This document shows, in pieces, positions 53,123-63,306 of a stretch of DNA of 64,000 nucleotides. Position 1 is the first letter of the stretch; every line of letters starts with the position of its first letter. The stretch spans positions 1 through 64,000 of the forward strand of contig NZ_JAIUZY010000013.1 of assembly GCF_020171625.1 (NCBI RefSeq), read 5' to 3'. Both the position numbers and the translations under genes were made by a program. Below the pieces are notes generated by a model that saw nothing but the letters and a program-made list of their open reading frames with translations, had not been told where the DNA came from and did no database searches. The stretch comes from Salipiger bermudensis. Lineage in GTDB: Bacteria; Pseudomonadota; Alphaproteobacteria; Rhodobacterales; Rhodobacteraceae.

Positions 53123-53798
53123 GGATGTGCGGCGGTTGGAGGACCTCCAGCGCCTGACCGAAGAGATGAGGGATTGTCTGGGGATCGATCACCTCGTCTA
53201 TCACTGGATGGGGGCGCAGGGGGCGCAATACGGGTGTGGCACCTATTCTCCCCTCTGGCTCGCGCGTTACGCCGCGCAGGGCTACCTGCGCGTCGACCCG
53301 GTGATCCAGAGCTGCTTCCAGCGCGTCCACCCGGTCGACTGGAAGGCGCTCGACTGGTCATCGAAGGCGGCCCGCGCCTTCCTCAAGGACGCGCTGGCGC
53401 ACGGGGTCGGAAACCAGGGCTTCACGGTGCCGATCCGGGGGCCGAACGGCCAGTTCGCCATCTTCACCGTCAGCCACAGCTGCGACGATGCGCTCTGGGC
53501 CGACTTCCTCGCGCAGTGGCGCGCAGAGCTGATCCTCGCGGCACACGGCATCAACGCCAAGGCGCTGGAACTGATGCCGGAGCCTGCCACTCAGACGCCG
53601 GTGGCGCTCTCCCCGCGCGAGCTCGACGCCATGCGCCTGCTTGCCACCGGCCTCAGCCGGGCGCAGATCGCCGCCGAGCTCAACATCTCCGAGCACACCG
53701 TGCGGGTCTATATCGAGGGCGCGCGCTTCAAGCTCGGCGCGCTCAACACCACCCACGCGGTGGCCCGCGCGCTGAGCTGCGGGCTGATCGCGATCTAG
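53064..53798 (+). CDS. LuxR-family autoinducer-binding-type regulator
   Basis: Acyl-homoserine-lactone receptor-like regulator of about 244 aa. The N-terminal domain has DHLVYHWMGAQGAQYGCGTY and SPLWLARYAAQGYLRVDPVI, with Tyr, Trp and Asp in the right order for the ligand pocket, and HGVGNQGFTVPIRGPNGQFA. The C-terminal GerE helix-turn-helix is LSPRELDAMRLLATGLSRAQ to ISEHTVRVYIEGARFKLG. The start is uncertain: GTG 53064, TTG 53070 and GTG 53079 are all possible. No luxI synthase is present in the window, so it may be a solo receptor. Confidence 0.83.
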   Translation: MVLGRVDRVPAAGGFIAPLEDVRRLEDLQRLTEEMRDCLGIDHLVYHWMGAQGAQYGCGTYSPLWLARYAAQGYLRVDPVIQSCFQRVHPVDWKALDWSSKAARAFLKDALAHGVGNQGFTVPIRGPNGQFAIFTVSHSCDDALWADFLAQWRAELILAAHGINAKALELMPEPATQTPVALSPRELDAMRLLATGLSRAQIAAELNISEHTVRVYIEGARFKLGALNTTHAVARALSCGLIAI

Positions 53799-53858
53799 GG
53801 GCCTGCTGGGCACGATGGGCTCTGGCCCTCGCCCGCCAGCGGCTTTAGGGTCCGCGCC

Positions 53859-55394
53859 ATGGATCTGCCCGCACTGACATTCTCCGAAGACCAGGCCGAG
53901 GCCTGGGACCGCGTGGCAGAGATGCTGCGCGAGGCCGGCGTCGATCTCGTCGAGGGCACCGTGGTGCCCGCCAAGGAGGCGCCGGGCCGGGTCATGGCGC
54001 TGATGGGCAAGGCGGGATCGGGCAAAACGCTGCTGCTGTCGGAACTCTGCAAGGCGCTGGGCAATGCCGGGGCCGAAATCGTCTCGGGCGATTACGAGAC
54101 CCGCCGCAAGGGCGACAAGCGCAGTTTCGCGGTCCTGGCGCCGACCAACAAGGCGGCCAGCGTGTTACGGATGCGCGGGGTGCCGGCCACGACCATCCAC
54201 CGCATCATCTACACGCCGGTCTACGATCCCGAATACGAGCGCATCGCCGAGTGGCTGATGGGCAATGTCGAGCAGCCCGAGATCGAGGATCTCAGCCCCG
54301 AGGCGCTGGAACGCGCCCGGACCTCCTACGAGGCACACAAATCGGTGCCCGCCGCGCTCGCCGCCGCCGGTCTGCGGGGCAGCGATTTCATCACTGGCTG
54401 GAAGCGTCGCGAGGAACCGCTCGACATCGGCTTCGTCGACGAGGCCTCGATGCTCGACGACCGCCAGTTCGAGGACCTGCAGGAAATCTTTCCCAACCTC
54501 GTGCTGTTCGGCGATCCCGCGCAGCTCGCGCCGGTCAACCAGTCGGGCAAGATGGTGTTCGACGGCGTGCCGGACGAACAGAAGCTCGAGCTGCACCGCG
54601 TTCATCGGCAGGAGGCCGACAACCCGATCCTCGATCTCGCCCACGCGCTGGCCGATCCCGCGCTCGAGTTCCAGGATTTCGAGCGCATGATCGAGGAGAA
54701 AGCGCGGCAGGACGATCGCGTGGTCTGGAGCCAGCGGGTCGAGGTCGACCTGATGGCCCGCTCGCCGGTGCTGGTCTGGCGCAATGCGACAAGGATCCGG
54801 CTGATCAATGCCTTCCGGGCGGTGCACGATGCGCCGGAGACCGAGTTGCTGCCCGGCGAGCCGCTGATCTGCGACGGGCTCGAGCTGCCGCTCAAGCACC
54901 GCAAGAAGCGGCTCGATCTCGAGGCGCGCGGCCTGATCAAGGGCGCGCAGGTGATCTATCTCGGGCCCGGGCGCAAGCCCGGCTTCTCGCGCCTGCACGT
55001 GATGGGCGCGCCCGATCCGCAGGTCTCGGCCGCCTCGATCGTGAAGATCGAGAAACCCGACGAGGAAGAGCCCTTCATCCCCTTCGCGGCGCGGATGGGG
55101 GCAACCTTCCTGCACGGTGCCGCGGTGACGATCCACAAGGCGCAGGGCTCGCAATGGGAACAGGTGCAGGTCTTTGCGCCGGACCTCTTCGTGGCGGCGC
55201 GCATGGGCCGGGTCGAGGCCGGTCAGCCGCTGTGGAAACGGCTGGCCTACGTCGCGATCACCCGCGCCTCCGAGCGGCTGCACTGGGTGGTGCGAAACCG
55301 CCTCTCGCGGCCGTCCGGGCTGTTGCGGACCGATGATCTCAAGGCGCCGGCGGTGGCGCTGGAGCTCGAAGCACAGGAAAGCGATCTGCTATGA
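53859..55394 (+). CDS. RecD-like ATP-dependent helicase (Dda/UvrD-type)
   Basis: Superfamily 1 DNA helicase of 511 aa. Walker A is MGKAGSGKTLLLSELCKALG near residue 50, motif II is DIGFVDEASMLDD, motif III region is LVLFGDPAQLAPVNQSGK, and the C-terminal motifs IHKAQGSQW and YVAITRASERLHW complete the RecD/Dda fold. A short SH3-like block lies between. It starts 61 bp after the LuxR gene. The stop overlaps the thioesterase start by 4 bp. The role in DNA repair or replication is inferred from fold only. Confidence 0.87.
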   Translation: MDLPALTFSEDQAEAWDRVAEMLREAGVDLVEGTVVPAKEAPGRVMALMGKAGSGKTLLLSELCKALGNAGAEIVSGDYETRRKGDKRSFAVLAPTNKAASVLRMRGVPATTIHRIIYTPVYDPEYERIAEWLMGNVEQPEIEDLSPEALERARTSYEAHKSVPAALAAAGLRGSDFITGWKRREEPLDIGFVDEASMLDDRQFEDLQEIFPNLVLFGDPAQLAPVNQSGKMVFDGVPDEQKLELHRVHRQEADNPILDLAHALADPALEFQDFERMIEEKARQDDRVVWSQRVEVDLMARSPVLVWRNATRIRLINAFRAVHDAPETELLPGEPLICDGLELPLKHRKKRLDLEARGLIKGAQVIYLGPGRKPGFSRLHVMGAPDPQVSAASIVKIEKPDEEEPFIPFAARMGATFLHGAAVTIHKAQGSQWEQVQVFAPDLFVAARMGRVEAGQPLWKRLAYVAITRASERLHWVVRNRLSRPSGLLRTDDLKAPAVALELEAQESDLL

Positions 55395-55786
55395 CCGATG
55401 GCCTCGAAGCGCCCTCCAACTTTGCCCGCCATCTCGGCTACGAGCTGGTCGAGTGGCGCGAGGGTTATGCCCGCTACGAGATGCCGATCACCGAGGCGCT
55501 GGGCAATCGCGGCGGCATCCCGCATGGCGGCGTCCACGCAACGCTGCTCGACAGCGCCATGGGCATCTCGGGCTGCTGGACCGGCGACCCGGAGGTCCGA
55601 AAGACCGCGCTGACCCTGTCGCTGAACGTGCAGTATATCGGTCGCCCGGTCGGCACGCGGCTGATCTGCGAGGGCGTCCGGACCGGTGGCGGTCGCAGCA
55701 CCTTCTTCGCCGAAGCGGTCCTGCGCGACGACACCGGCGTGCTGGTCGCCAAGGGCACCGGCGTGTTCCGCCAGCGCACCAGCTGA
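55391..55786 (+). CDS. PaaI-family acyl-CoA thioesterase
   Basis: The 131-aa hot-dog fold protein has ITEALGNRGGIPHGGVHATL, whose HGG helix is the PaaI signature, then LLDSAMGISGCWTG and GTRLICEGVRTGGGRSTFFA. It probably hydrolyses acyl-CoA esters; the exact substrate is unknown. It overlaps the helicase gene by ATGA. The pairing appears incidental. Confidence 0.85.
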   Translation: MTDGLEAPSNFARHLGYELVEWREGYARYEMPITEALGNRGGIPHGGVHATLLDSAMGISGCWTGDPEVRKTALTLSLNVQYIGRPVGTRLICEGVRTGGGRSTFFAEAVLRDDTGVLVAKGTGVFRQRTS

Positions 55787-55828
55787 GCGCCGCGCCTCTC
55801 GTGACGGGGGCAGGGGGCGCTGCTCCCG

Positions 55829-55926
55829 CGTCGCGCCAGAGGCGCGCTAGTAAGAAAGAAGATGAGGGTGCTACCCTCGTCGCGCCAGAGGCGCGCTAGT
55901 AAGAAAGAAGATGAGGGTGCTACCCT
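55829..55926. repeat. Perfect 49-bp tandem duplication
   Basis: A 49-bp unit (55829-55877) is repeated exactly at 55878-55926. It begins CGTCGCGCCAGAGGCGCGCT and ends GATGAGGGTGCTACCCT, with a GCGCC/GGCGC hairpin at its head and an AGGGT/ACCCT hairpin at its tail. The lack of any mismatch indicates a recent event. Confidence 0.9.
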
Positions 55927-55950
55927 CATCGTGCCGGAGGCTGGAGGAAC

Positions 55951-56073
55951 AAGGGGGCGCTGCCCCCTCTGCGGCAGAGCCGTATTCACCCCCGAGGTAT
56001 TTTGAAACCAGAGAAGGGCAGGGCGCTGCGCCCCTGTCTTCTTCTGGCTTAAAATATCCCCGCCGGAGGCAGG
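55951..56073. repeat. Dispersed intergenic repeat, copy 3 (full length)
   Basis: Copy of the element at 121-243: AAGGGGGCGCTGCCCCCTCT hairpin, TTCACCCCCGAGGTATTTTG and, after about 55 bp, CTTAAAATATCCCCGCCGGA. Length (about 123 bp) and order are the same as copy 1. Differences are scattered, with some inside the stem arms. Confidence 0.75.
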
Positions 56074-56103
56074 CCGGACCCCGAGGCCGGGCGCGCCTTT
56101 CGG

Positions 56104-57036
56104 TCAGTAGCCCGCGTCGCGATCCACCAGATGCAGGAGCGGCTCGCCCGCCTCGCCCCGGCGGATGTTCTCCGCGATGACGCGGGACGCGCTGGGCACG
56201 CGGGTCTCTGAGGCGATATGCGGGGTCACGGTGACCTTCGGATGCGCCCAGAACGGATGCTCTGCGGGCAGGGGCTCAGTGCGGAACACGTCGAGCGTGG
56301 CGTGGGCGAGCTGGCCGCTGTCGAGCGCAGAGATCAGCGCATCGTCGACGATCAGCGCACCGCGCCCGGGGTTCACGATGACCGCGCCGCGGGGCAGTTG
56401 CGCGAGCCGCTCGGCGTCGAGCAGGTCGCGGGTGGCGGGTGTATCGGGCAACAGCAGCACGAGGATCTCGGCGCGCTCCAGCGTCCTCGAGAGGCCGTCG
56501 GATCCGTGCAGCGTGGTGATGCCGGGGGCGGTTTTGGGGCTGCGCGACCAGCCGGTGACCGGGAAGCCGAGCCCCCGCAGCGCCTCTGCGCAGGCCAGCC
56601 CCAGCGTGCCGAGCCCGAGGATGCCGACCGGACGCTCGCCGGCCAGCGGCGGCACGACCGGGCGCCACGCCTTCTCGGGGTTGGCGATATAGGCATCCAT
56701 CCCGAGGTGATGGCGCAGCACGTGGCCGGTGACGTATTCCACCATGCCCTGCGTCAGCCCCTCGTCGTCGACCATGCGGGCAAGAGGCGCGGTGAGCGTG
56801 GGGTTGCCGGTGATCTTCTCGACCCCGGCCCAGAGGTTCAACACCGCCTTGAGCCGCGTGTAGGGGGTGAAGTCCTGCAGCTTCGACGCGGGCGCGTAGA
56901 CCACGTAGTCGACGCTCTCGGGATTGGCCTCGCAGACCAGCCGGTAGTCGAGGCCGGTGGCGTCGAGGGCGGTGCGCAGCGCGGTCTCGTACTCGGCCCA
57001 GAGTGCGGGGCCGGCGGCAAAGAGGATGTTGGTCAT
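56104..57036 (-). CDS. ghrA: Glyoxylate/hydroxypyruvate reductase A
   Basis: NAD(P)H-dependent D-2-hydroxyacid dehydrogenase of 310 aa. The Rossmann loop is GILGLGTLGLACAEALRGLG, the catalytic Arg region is VIVNPGRGALIVDD, with Glu in FRTEPLPAEHPFW and the active His in VTVTPHIASETR. The domain plan fits GhrA. It may reduce the glyoxylate made by the EMC pathway, but this is speculation because the genes lie far apart. It is one base from rodA in the shape operon and probably cotranscribed upstream of it. Confidence 0.88.
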   Translation of the reverse strand: MTNILFAAGPALWAEYETALRTALDATGLDYRLVCEANPESVDYVVYAPASKLQDFTPYTRLKAVLNLWAGVEKITGNPTLTAPLARMVDDEGLTQGMVEYVTGHVLRHHLGMDAYIANPEKAWRPVVPPLAGERPVGILGLGTLGLACAEALRGLGFPVTGWSRSPKTAPGITTLHGSDGLSRTLERAEILVLLLPDTPATRDLLDAERLAQLPRGAVIVNPGRGALIVDDALISALDSGQLAHATLDVFRTEPLPAEHPFWAHPKVTVTPHIASETRVPSASRVIAENIRRGEAGEPLLHLVDRDAGY

Positions 57037-57037
57037 G

Positions 57038-58177
57038 TCAGCGGGGCCTGTGGATGTGGGCGCTCTGCACCAGCCCGAAGGCGATCATCAGGACCAGCAT
57101 CGCCGAGCCGCCGTAGCTCACCAGCGGTAGCGGCACGCCGACCACCGGCGCAAGCCCCATGACCATCGACATGTTGACGGCGAAGAACAGGAAGAAGGTC
57201 AGGCCGATCCCGAGGATCAGCAGCGAGGAATACCGGTCGCGGTTCTGCAGCGCCGCGACGATGCAGAACACCAGCACCAGCACGTAGAGCACCAGAAGGG
57301 AGAAGCCGCCGACGAAGCCGAACTCCTCGGCCAGCGTGTTGAAGATGAAGTCGGTGTGCTTTTCGGGCAGGAAGTTCAGCCGCGACTGGGTGCCCTGCAT
57401 GAAGCCGCGCCCGGTCCAGCCGCCCGAGCCCATGGCAATCTTGGCCTGCGTGATGTGGTAACCGGCGCCCAGCGGATCGGTGGAGGGATCGAGGAAGGTG
57501 TCGATGCGGCGGAACTGGTAGTCCTTCAGCAACTGCCAGGGCGTGCCGCGCGACAGGAACACGGTGTAGATACCACCCCCCGCGGCGGCGATCACCACGG
57601 CGAAATAGGCCCAATGCACGCCGGCGAGGAACATCAGCAGCCCGCCGGCGGTCATCAGCAGGATGGCGGTGCCGAGGTCGGGCTGGGTCAGGGTCAGGAA
57701 GGTCGGCGCGAGGATCAGGATCAGCGGCGCGATCACCCAGATCGGTCGGGACACGCGCTTCATCGGCAGCCAGTCGTAATAGGCAGCCAGCGCCATGACG
57801 AGCGCGATCTTCATCAGCTCGGAGGGCTGCAAGCGCATGAACCCGAGATCGATCCAGCGCTGCGCCCCCATGCCGATGGCGCCGAACAGCTCCACCGCGA
57901 CGAGCAGGGCCAGCGACACGAGGTAGATCAGCGCCGAGAGATTGCGCCACAGCCAGATCGGCACCATCGCGGTGACGAACATCGCCGCGAGGCCGAGGCC
58001 GAAACGCTCCATCTGGGGTTCGGCCCAGGGCTGCAACTCGCCACCGGCGACCGAATAGAGCATCAGGAAGCCGACGCAGGCCACCGCGGTCAACAGGATG
58101 ATCAGCGGCCAGTTCAGGTAGAGCACCTTGCGCCAGCCCGAGGGCACGGTCTTGACGGTATATTCGAGATAGCTCAT
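57038..58177 (-). CDS. rodA: Rod shape-determining protein RodA
   Basis: SEDS-family peptidoglycan glycosyltransferase of the elongasome, 379 aa. About ten membrane helices are visible. Signature segments are AQRWIDLGFMRLQPSELMKI, LTQPDLGTAILLMTAGGLLM, PEKHTDFIFNTLAEEFGFVG and VVGVPLPLVSYGGSAMLVLM. Its start overlaps the mrdA stop by ATGA. It pairs with the transpeptidase encoded next to it. Confidence 0.95.
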   Translation of the reverse strand: MSYLEYTVKTVPSGWRKVLYLNWPLIILLTAVACVGFLMLYSVAGGELQPWAEPQMERFGLGLAAMFVTAMVPIWLWRNLSALIYLVSLALLVAVELFGAIGMGAQRWIDLGFMRLQPSELMKIALVMALAAYYDWLPMKRVSRPIWVIAPLILILAPTFLTLTQPDLGTAILLMTAGGLLMFLAGVHWAYFAVVIAAAGGGIYTVFLSRGTPWQLLKDYQFRRIDTFLDPSTDPLGAGYHITQAKIAMGSGGWTGRGFMQGTQSRLNFLPEKHTDFIFNTLAEEFGFVGGFSLLVLYVLVLVFCIVAALQNRDRYSSLLILGIGLTFFLFFAVNMSMVMGLAPVVGVPLPLVSYGGSAMLVLMIAFGLVQSAHIHRPR

Positions 58178-60093
58178 GCGCGGCGCCCCGCTTCGGCGGC
58201 GCGGCGGGCGCGCTCGGCCGCGAGCTGCTCCTGCTGTTCCTTGATCCGCCCGCGGTCGCCCGCCGGGTAGGCGTCGAGCGGCGGCGTGCCCTTGTAGAGC
58301 GCCTGCAGCGTGATGTCGCGGGCGATGGGCGCTGCGGTGGAGGAGCCACCGCCGCCATGCTCGACGACGATCGACACGGCGATGCGCGGGGCCTCGTAGG
58401 GCGCGAAATTCACGAAGAGCGCGTGGTCGCGCTCTTCCCAGGGCACATCCTGGTTGCGCACCACGCGGTTGAGCACCTGGCTTGTGCCGGTCTTGCCGGC
58501 GAGCCGCATGTCCTCGGCGATGATGCGCGAGCGGTAGGCGGTGCCCCGGCGGCTGTTGGAGACCACGAACATCGCCTTGCGGATCAGCTTGAGGTGGGCC
58601 TCGTCGATGTCGAGCGGCGGGCCGCCGCGCGAGGGTGTCTGCAGGCCGCCGACGCTGCGCACGAGGCGCGGCTCGACCGCGCGGCCCGTGGCCACGCGCG
58701 CCACCATGATCGCCTGCTGCAGCGGAGAGGTCAGCACGTAGCCCTGACCTATCGAGGCGTTGACGGTGTCGCCGATGCGCCACTCGGCCCCGCGCTCGCG
58801 GCGTTTCCAGTCGCGGTCGGGCATCAGGCCGGCGGTGACCGCCGACATCGGCACGTCGGGGGCGGTGCCGAGGCCGAGCTTGCGGCCCATCTCGGCGATG
58901 CGGTCGATGCCGACCTTGAGCGCGAGGTCGTAATAATAGACGTCGCAGCTGTCGCGCAGGCTCTGTTCGAGGTTCACGTGCCCGTGGCCCGAGCGCTTCC
59001 AGCAGTGGAAGCGGCGCGAGCCGATTTCCATGTGACCCGGGCAATAGACTGTCTCGTCGGGGTGGATCAGCCCGGACTCGAGGGCCGCGAGCGCGGTGAC
59101 GATCTTGAAGGTCGAGCCCGGCGGATAGGCGTCCTGCACCGTCTTCGAGGCAAGCGGGCGGTGGTTGTTCTCGCGCAGCACGCCGTAATCGCCGGTCGAG
59201 ATCCCGCGCACGAACTTGTTGGGGTCGTAGGAGGGCGACGACGCGATGGCCAGCACGTCGCCATGCTCGACATCGACCACCACCGCCGAGGCGCTTTCCT
59301 CGCCGAGCCGCGCCTTGATGTAATCCTGCAGGTCGCTGTCGACGGTGAGCTGCAGGTCGGCGCCGGCCTCGCCCTCGCGGCGGTCGAGCTCGCGCATGAC
59401 GCGGCCCACGGCGTTGACCTCGACCCGCTTGGCGCCGGCGGAGCCGCGCAGCTGTTCCTCGAACTTGGCCTCGACACCGACCTTGCCGATCTGGAAGCGC
59501 GGGATGCGCAGCACCGGCTCGGGGTCTTCGTAGCGGGCGAGGTCGCGCTCGGAGACCGGCCCGACATAGCCGACCACGTGGGCGAAGGTCTCGTGCTGCG
59601 GGTAGAACCGGCTCAGGCCGACCTCGGGATAGACGCCGGGCAGGGCGGGGGCGTTCACCGCGACGCGGCTGATCGCGTCCCAGCTCACCCGGTCGGCCAC
59701 GGTGACCTGCAGGAAGGGCGGCGAGGTGCGCATCTCCTCGAGCGCGCGGGTGACATCCTCGGGCCTGAGATCGACCAGCGCCGAGAGCCGCCCGATGACA
59801 TCCTCGACATCGCCGGCATCCTCGCGCCGCATGGTGATGCGGTAGGTCTGCTCGTTCTCGGCGATGACCTTTCCCTCGCGGTCGAAGATGCGGCCGCGGG
59901 CGGGGGGGATGAGGTGGATGTTGATGCGGTTCTCTTCCGCCATCAGGCGGAACTCGTCGGCCTGATCGACCTGCATGTGCCGCATCCGCAGCCCCAGAAC
60001 CCCGGCAAAGGCGATCTGGGCACCGCCCAGCAGCAGGCCCCGCCGGGTCATCCGGCGGCTGCTTTCGGCGCTGTCCCGCGGTGTGCGTCTCAC
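58174..60093 (-). CDS. mrdA: Penicillin-binding protein 2 (transpeptidase)
   Basis: Elongation-specific transpeptidase of 639 aa. GTG at 60093, with GGGAGGAG upstream, overlaps the mreD stop. The membrane helix is LLLGGAQIAFAGVLGLRM near residue 25. The periplasmic pedestal domain carries INIHLIPPARGRIFDREG. The catalytic SxxK is PPGSTFKIVTALAAL, the second motif is LRDSCDVYYYDLALK and KTGT is in LAGKTGTSQVLNRV. The C-terminal Ala/Arg-rich tail is family-typical. It forms the elongasome core with RodA, MreBCD. Confidence 0.95.
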   Translation of the reverse strand: MRRTPRDSAESSRRMTRRGLLLGGAQIAFAGVLGLRMRHMQVDQADEFRLMAEENRINIHLIPPARGRIFDREGKVIAENEQTYRITMRREDAGDVEDVIGRLSALVDLRPEDVTRALEEMRTSPPFLQVTVADRVSWDAISRVAVNAPALPGVYPEVGLSRFYPQHETFAHVVGYVGPVSERDLARYEDPEPVLRIPRFQIGKVGVEAKFEEQLRGSAGAKRVEVNAVGRVMRELDRREGEAGADLQLTVDSDLQDYIKARLGEESASAVVVDVEHGDVLAIASSPSYDPNKFVRGISTGDYGVLRENNHRPLASKTVQDAYPPGSTFKIVTALAALESGLIHPDETVYCPGHMEIGSRRFHCWKRSGHGHVNLEQSLRDSCDVYYYDLALKVGIDRIAEMGRKLGLGTAPDVPMSAVTAGLMPDRDWKRRERGAEWRIGDTVNASIGQGYVLTSPLQQAIMVARVATGRAVEPRLVRSVGGLQTPSRGGPPLDIDEAHLKLIRKAMFVVSNSRRGTAYRSRIIAEDMRLAGKTGTSQVLNRVVRNQDVPWEERDHALFVNFAPYEAPRIAVSIVVEHGGGGSSTAAPIARDITLQALYKGTPPLDAYPAGDRGRIKEQQEQLAAERARRAAEAGRRA

Positions 60094-60629
60094 AGGCTCC
60101 TCCCGGCGTGATTGAAGTCGCCCGGCGCCATCCGGCGCACCCCGAGCAGACCCTGCGACAGGATCACCACGAGCGGGTAGGCCGCGACGGTGGTGGCGTA
60201 TCGCATCAGGGTCAGGAAAGCGGTTCCGGTCGGCACGATCAAGAGGGCAAGCACGAAGCGATACGCGATCGTGATCGCCAGCAGCACGATCGCGACCCTG
60301 ACCCACTCCATCAGGAAGGTGGACTCGCGGTCGCGGCGGTCGCGCGACTTGAGGAACTCGACGGCGAGCAGCATCAGCGCGGCCCAAAGCCCGGGCGGGC
60401 GCTGGAACAGGATGTCGGCCAGCAGCATGACGCCGGCAATCGACAGCGCCGGAACGTAGTCGGGCCGGCGCAGCGCCCAGGCAAAGCACAGCGCCACGAG
60501 GATGTCGGGGCCGGTAAAGCGCGGCGGCATCATGTCGAGCGGCAGCAGGCGGTAGAACATCACCAGAAGCGCGATCCCGATGAAGGCCCCGCGCATGAGC
60601 CAGATGCGGGCGGGGCGGGGCTCAGCCAT
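60090..60629 (-). CDS. mreD: Rod shape-determining protein MreD
   Basis: Small membrane protein of 179 aa with about five hydrophobic helices, including IWLMRGAFIGIALLVMFYRL and GPDILVALCFAWALRRPDYV. The latter matches the conserved PD/P segment of MreD. It overlaps mreC by 8 bp and mrdA by 4 bp. The sequence is divergent, as is normal for MreD, and context decides. Confidence 0.9.
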   Translation of the reverse strand: MAEPRPARIWLMRGAFIGIALLVMFYRLLPLDMMPPRFTGPDILVALCFAWALRRPDYVPALSIAGVMLLADILFQRPPGLWAALMLLAVEFLKSRDRRDRESTFLMEWVRVAIVLLAITIAYRFVLALLIVPTGTAFLTLMRYATTVAAYPLVVILSQGLLGVRRMAPGDFNHAGRSL

Positions 60630-61530
60630 CGCCGGGCACCGGGGCTGGCGGCATCTCGATGGCGGGCGGCGTGGAGGGCAGGATCAGCGCCGAGGGCGAG
60701 CCGACCCGGCGCGCTCCGTGGTCGCGCAGCACGCGCAGGAACTCGAGCCGTTCGTAATCGGCGGCAAGGCGCACCCGCAGGCGGCCGCCGGGATCCTCGG
60801 CCACCTGTCCGATCAGCAGGCCCGGCGGAAACACCTCGCCGTCGCCGCTGGTGACGATGCGGTCGCCCGGGCGCACCTGGTCGGGATCCTCGAGGAAGTC
60901 GATCGGCGGCGCGGCGGAGTTGTCGCCGGTGATCAGCGCCCGCTGGCCCGAGGGCTGGATGATCGCCGGGATGCGGCTGGTGGCGTCGGTTAGCAGGATC
61001 ACACGGCTGGTGTTGGCCCCCACGCCCGAGATCCGTCCGACGAGGCCGATGCCGTCCATCGTTGCCCAGCCGTCGACGATGCCGTCGCGCGAGCCGACGT
61101 TGATCAGCACCGACTGGCGGAACGGCGAGCCGCTGTCGGCGAGCACGACGCCGGTGATGTAGGTCAGCCGCGGGTCGAGCCGCACGTTGTTGAGGTCGCG
61201 CAGCCGGGCGTTCTCCTGCTCGAGCTGCAGCGCGGCTTCCTTCCACGCGGTCATGCGGCGCAGTTCGCGGCGCAGTTCCTGGTTCTGGTCGTAGATGCGC
61301 TGGTAGCTCTGGAAGTCGCGCAGGATGCGCACCGCACCGGTCACCGGCGCCATGGCCCAGTCGAAGCCCGGCATCACCGCGTCGACGATCTGAGCCCGGA
61401 AGCGTTCGGCCCGCGGGCTGTCGATGCGCCAGAAGATGAACAATCCGACGAGGCACAACAGCAGGACCGCCAGAAGCAGGCGCTTCAGCGGTCCGGCATA
61501 ATCCTCGGAATTGCTCCCATGCTTCGCCAT
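60622..61530 (-). CDS. mreC: Rod shape-determining protein MreC
   Basis: The 302-aa protein has one N-terminal membrane helix (LKRLLLAVLLLCLVGLFIFW), a coiled coil (YDQNQELRRELRRMTAWKEA and LEQENARLRDLNNVRL) and a periplasmic double beta-barrel with NVGSRDGIVDGWATMDGIGL and PPGLLIGQVAEDPGGRLRV. It scaffolds RodA and PBP2. It starts 42 bp after mreB and overlaps mreD. Confidence 0.93.
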   Translation of the reverse strand: MAKHGSNSEDYAGPLKRLLLAVLLLCLVGLFIFWRIDSPRAERFRAQIVDAVMPGFDWAMAPVTGAVRILRDFQSYQRIYDQNQELRRELRRMTAWKEAALQLEQENARLRDLNNVRLDPRLTYITGVVLADSGSPFRQSVLINVGSRDGIVDGWATMDGIGLVGRISGVGANTSRVILLTDATSRIPAIIQPSGQRALITGDNSAAPPIDFLEDPDQVRPGDRIVTSGDGEVFPPGLLIGQVAEDPGGRLRVRLAADYERLEFLRVLRDHGARRVGSPSALILPSTPPAIEMPPAPVPGDG

Positions 61531-61572
61531 TCAACTCATCTTAGCGTCGGCGGACAGCCCCGCGAAGGGCCG

Positions 61573-62619
<1,047 letters not shown>

Positions 62620-62856
62620 CTAATGTCCTGCCCCAATTATAGGATGGGCCCGCGACTCTTCCCGAGCCCAAGCCGTTGCCCTTATAGGACTGCCGGAACG
62701 ATGGTGAAAGGGGCAGGGGCGCGCAAATCAGCGTGAAACCGCCGCAATATTTGCCCGTGCGCGGGCACTGGGCAGGTCTCGAAGACCGCCTGTCGGCCTT
62801 GTTGCGCGGCGTCGGGGCTGGCATAGCTCGAGGGGAACGCAAGCAAGGAGACAGGC

Positions 62857-63306
62857 ATGGGACTGACCGTCTATCTTTCCGGAGAGATCCACACCGACTG
62901 GCGCGAGCAGATCATCGAGGGCGCGCAGGGGCTCGACGTGACCTTCTCCGCGCCGGTCACCGATCACGCGGCCAGCGACGATTGCGGCGTGGCGATCCTC
63001 GGTGCCGAGGACAGCAAGTTCTGGCACGACCGCAAGGGCGCGCAGGTCAACGCCATCCGCACCCGCAAGGGGATCGCCGATGCCGACGTGGTCGTGGTGC
63101 GCTTCGGCGACAAGTACAAGCAGTGGAACGCCGCGTTCGACGCGGGCTACGCCGCCGCGCTCGGCAAGTCGCTGATCATCCTGCAGCCAAGCGAGCATGA
63201 CCATGCCCTCAAGGAGGTCGACGCCGCCGCCCTCGCGGTGGCCCGCGAGCCGGGCGAGGTGGTCGAGATCCTGCGCTACGTCCTGACCGGCACCCTGCCG
63301 GGCTGA
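62857..63306 (+). CDS. YtoQ family protein
   Basis: The 149-aa protein has the YtoQ-family features VYLSGEIHTDWREQIIEGAQ, HAASDDCGVAILGAEDSKFW and VVVVRFGDKYKQWNAAFDAG, which suggest a nucleoside-2-deoxyribosyltransferase-like fold. Biochemical function is unknown to me. AAGGAGAC precedes the ATG. It stands alone, divergent from mreB. Confidence 0.87.
   Translation: MGLTVYLSGEIHTDWREQIIEGAQGLDVTFSAPVTDHAASDDCGVAILGAEDSKFWHDRKGAQVNAIRTRKGIADADVVVVRFGDKYKQWNAAFDAGYAAALGKSLIILQPSEHDHALKEVDAAALAVAREPGEVVEILRYVLTGTLPG

Larger units (their letters stand above)
55787..56103. other. Repeat-filled gap between the thioesterase gene and ghrA
   Basis: About 317 bp with no credible gene. It consists mainly of a perfect 49-bp tandem duplication (55829-55926) and a full copy of the dispersed repeat (55951-56073). 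Confidence 0.75.

Noticed and set aside
55829-55926. Tandem 49-bp units as a CRISPR array
   Set aside because: The units are directly adjacent with no unique spacers, only two exist, and no cas gene is near.
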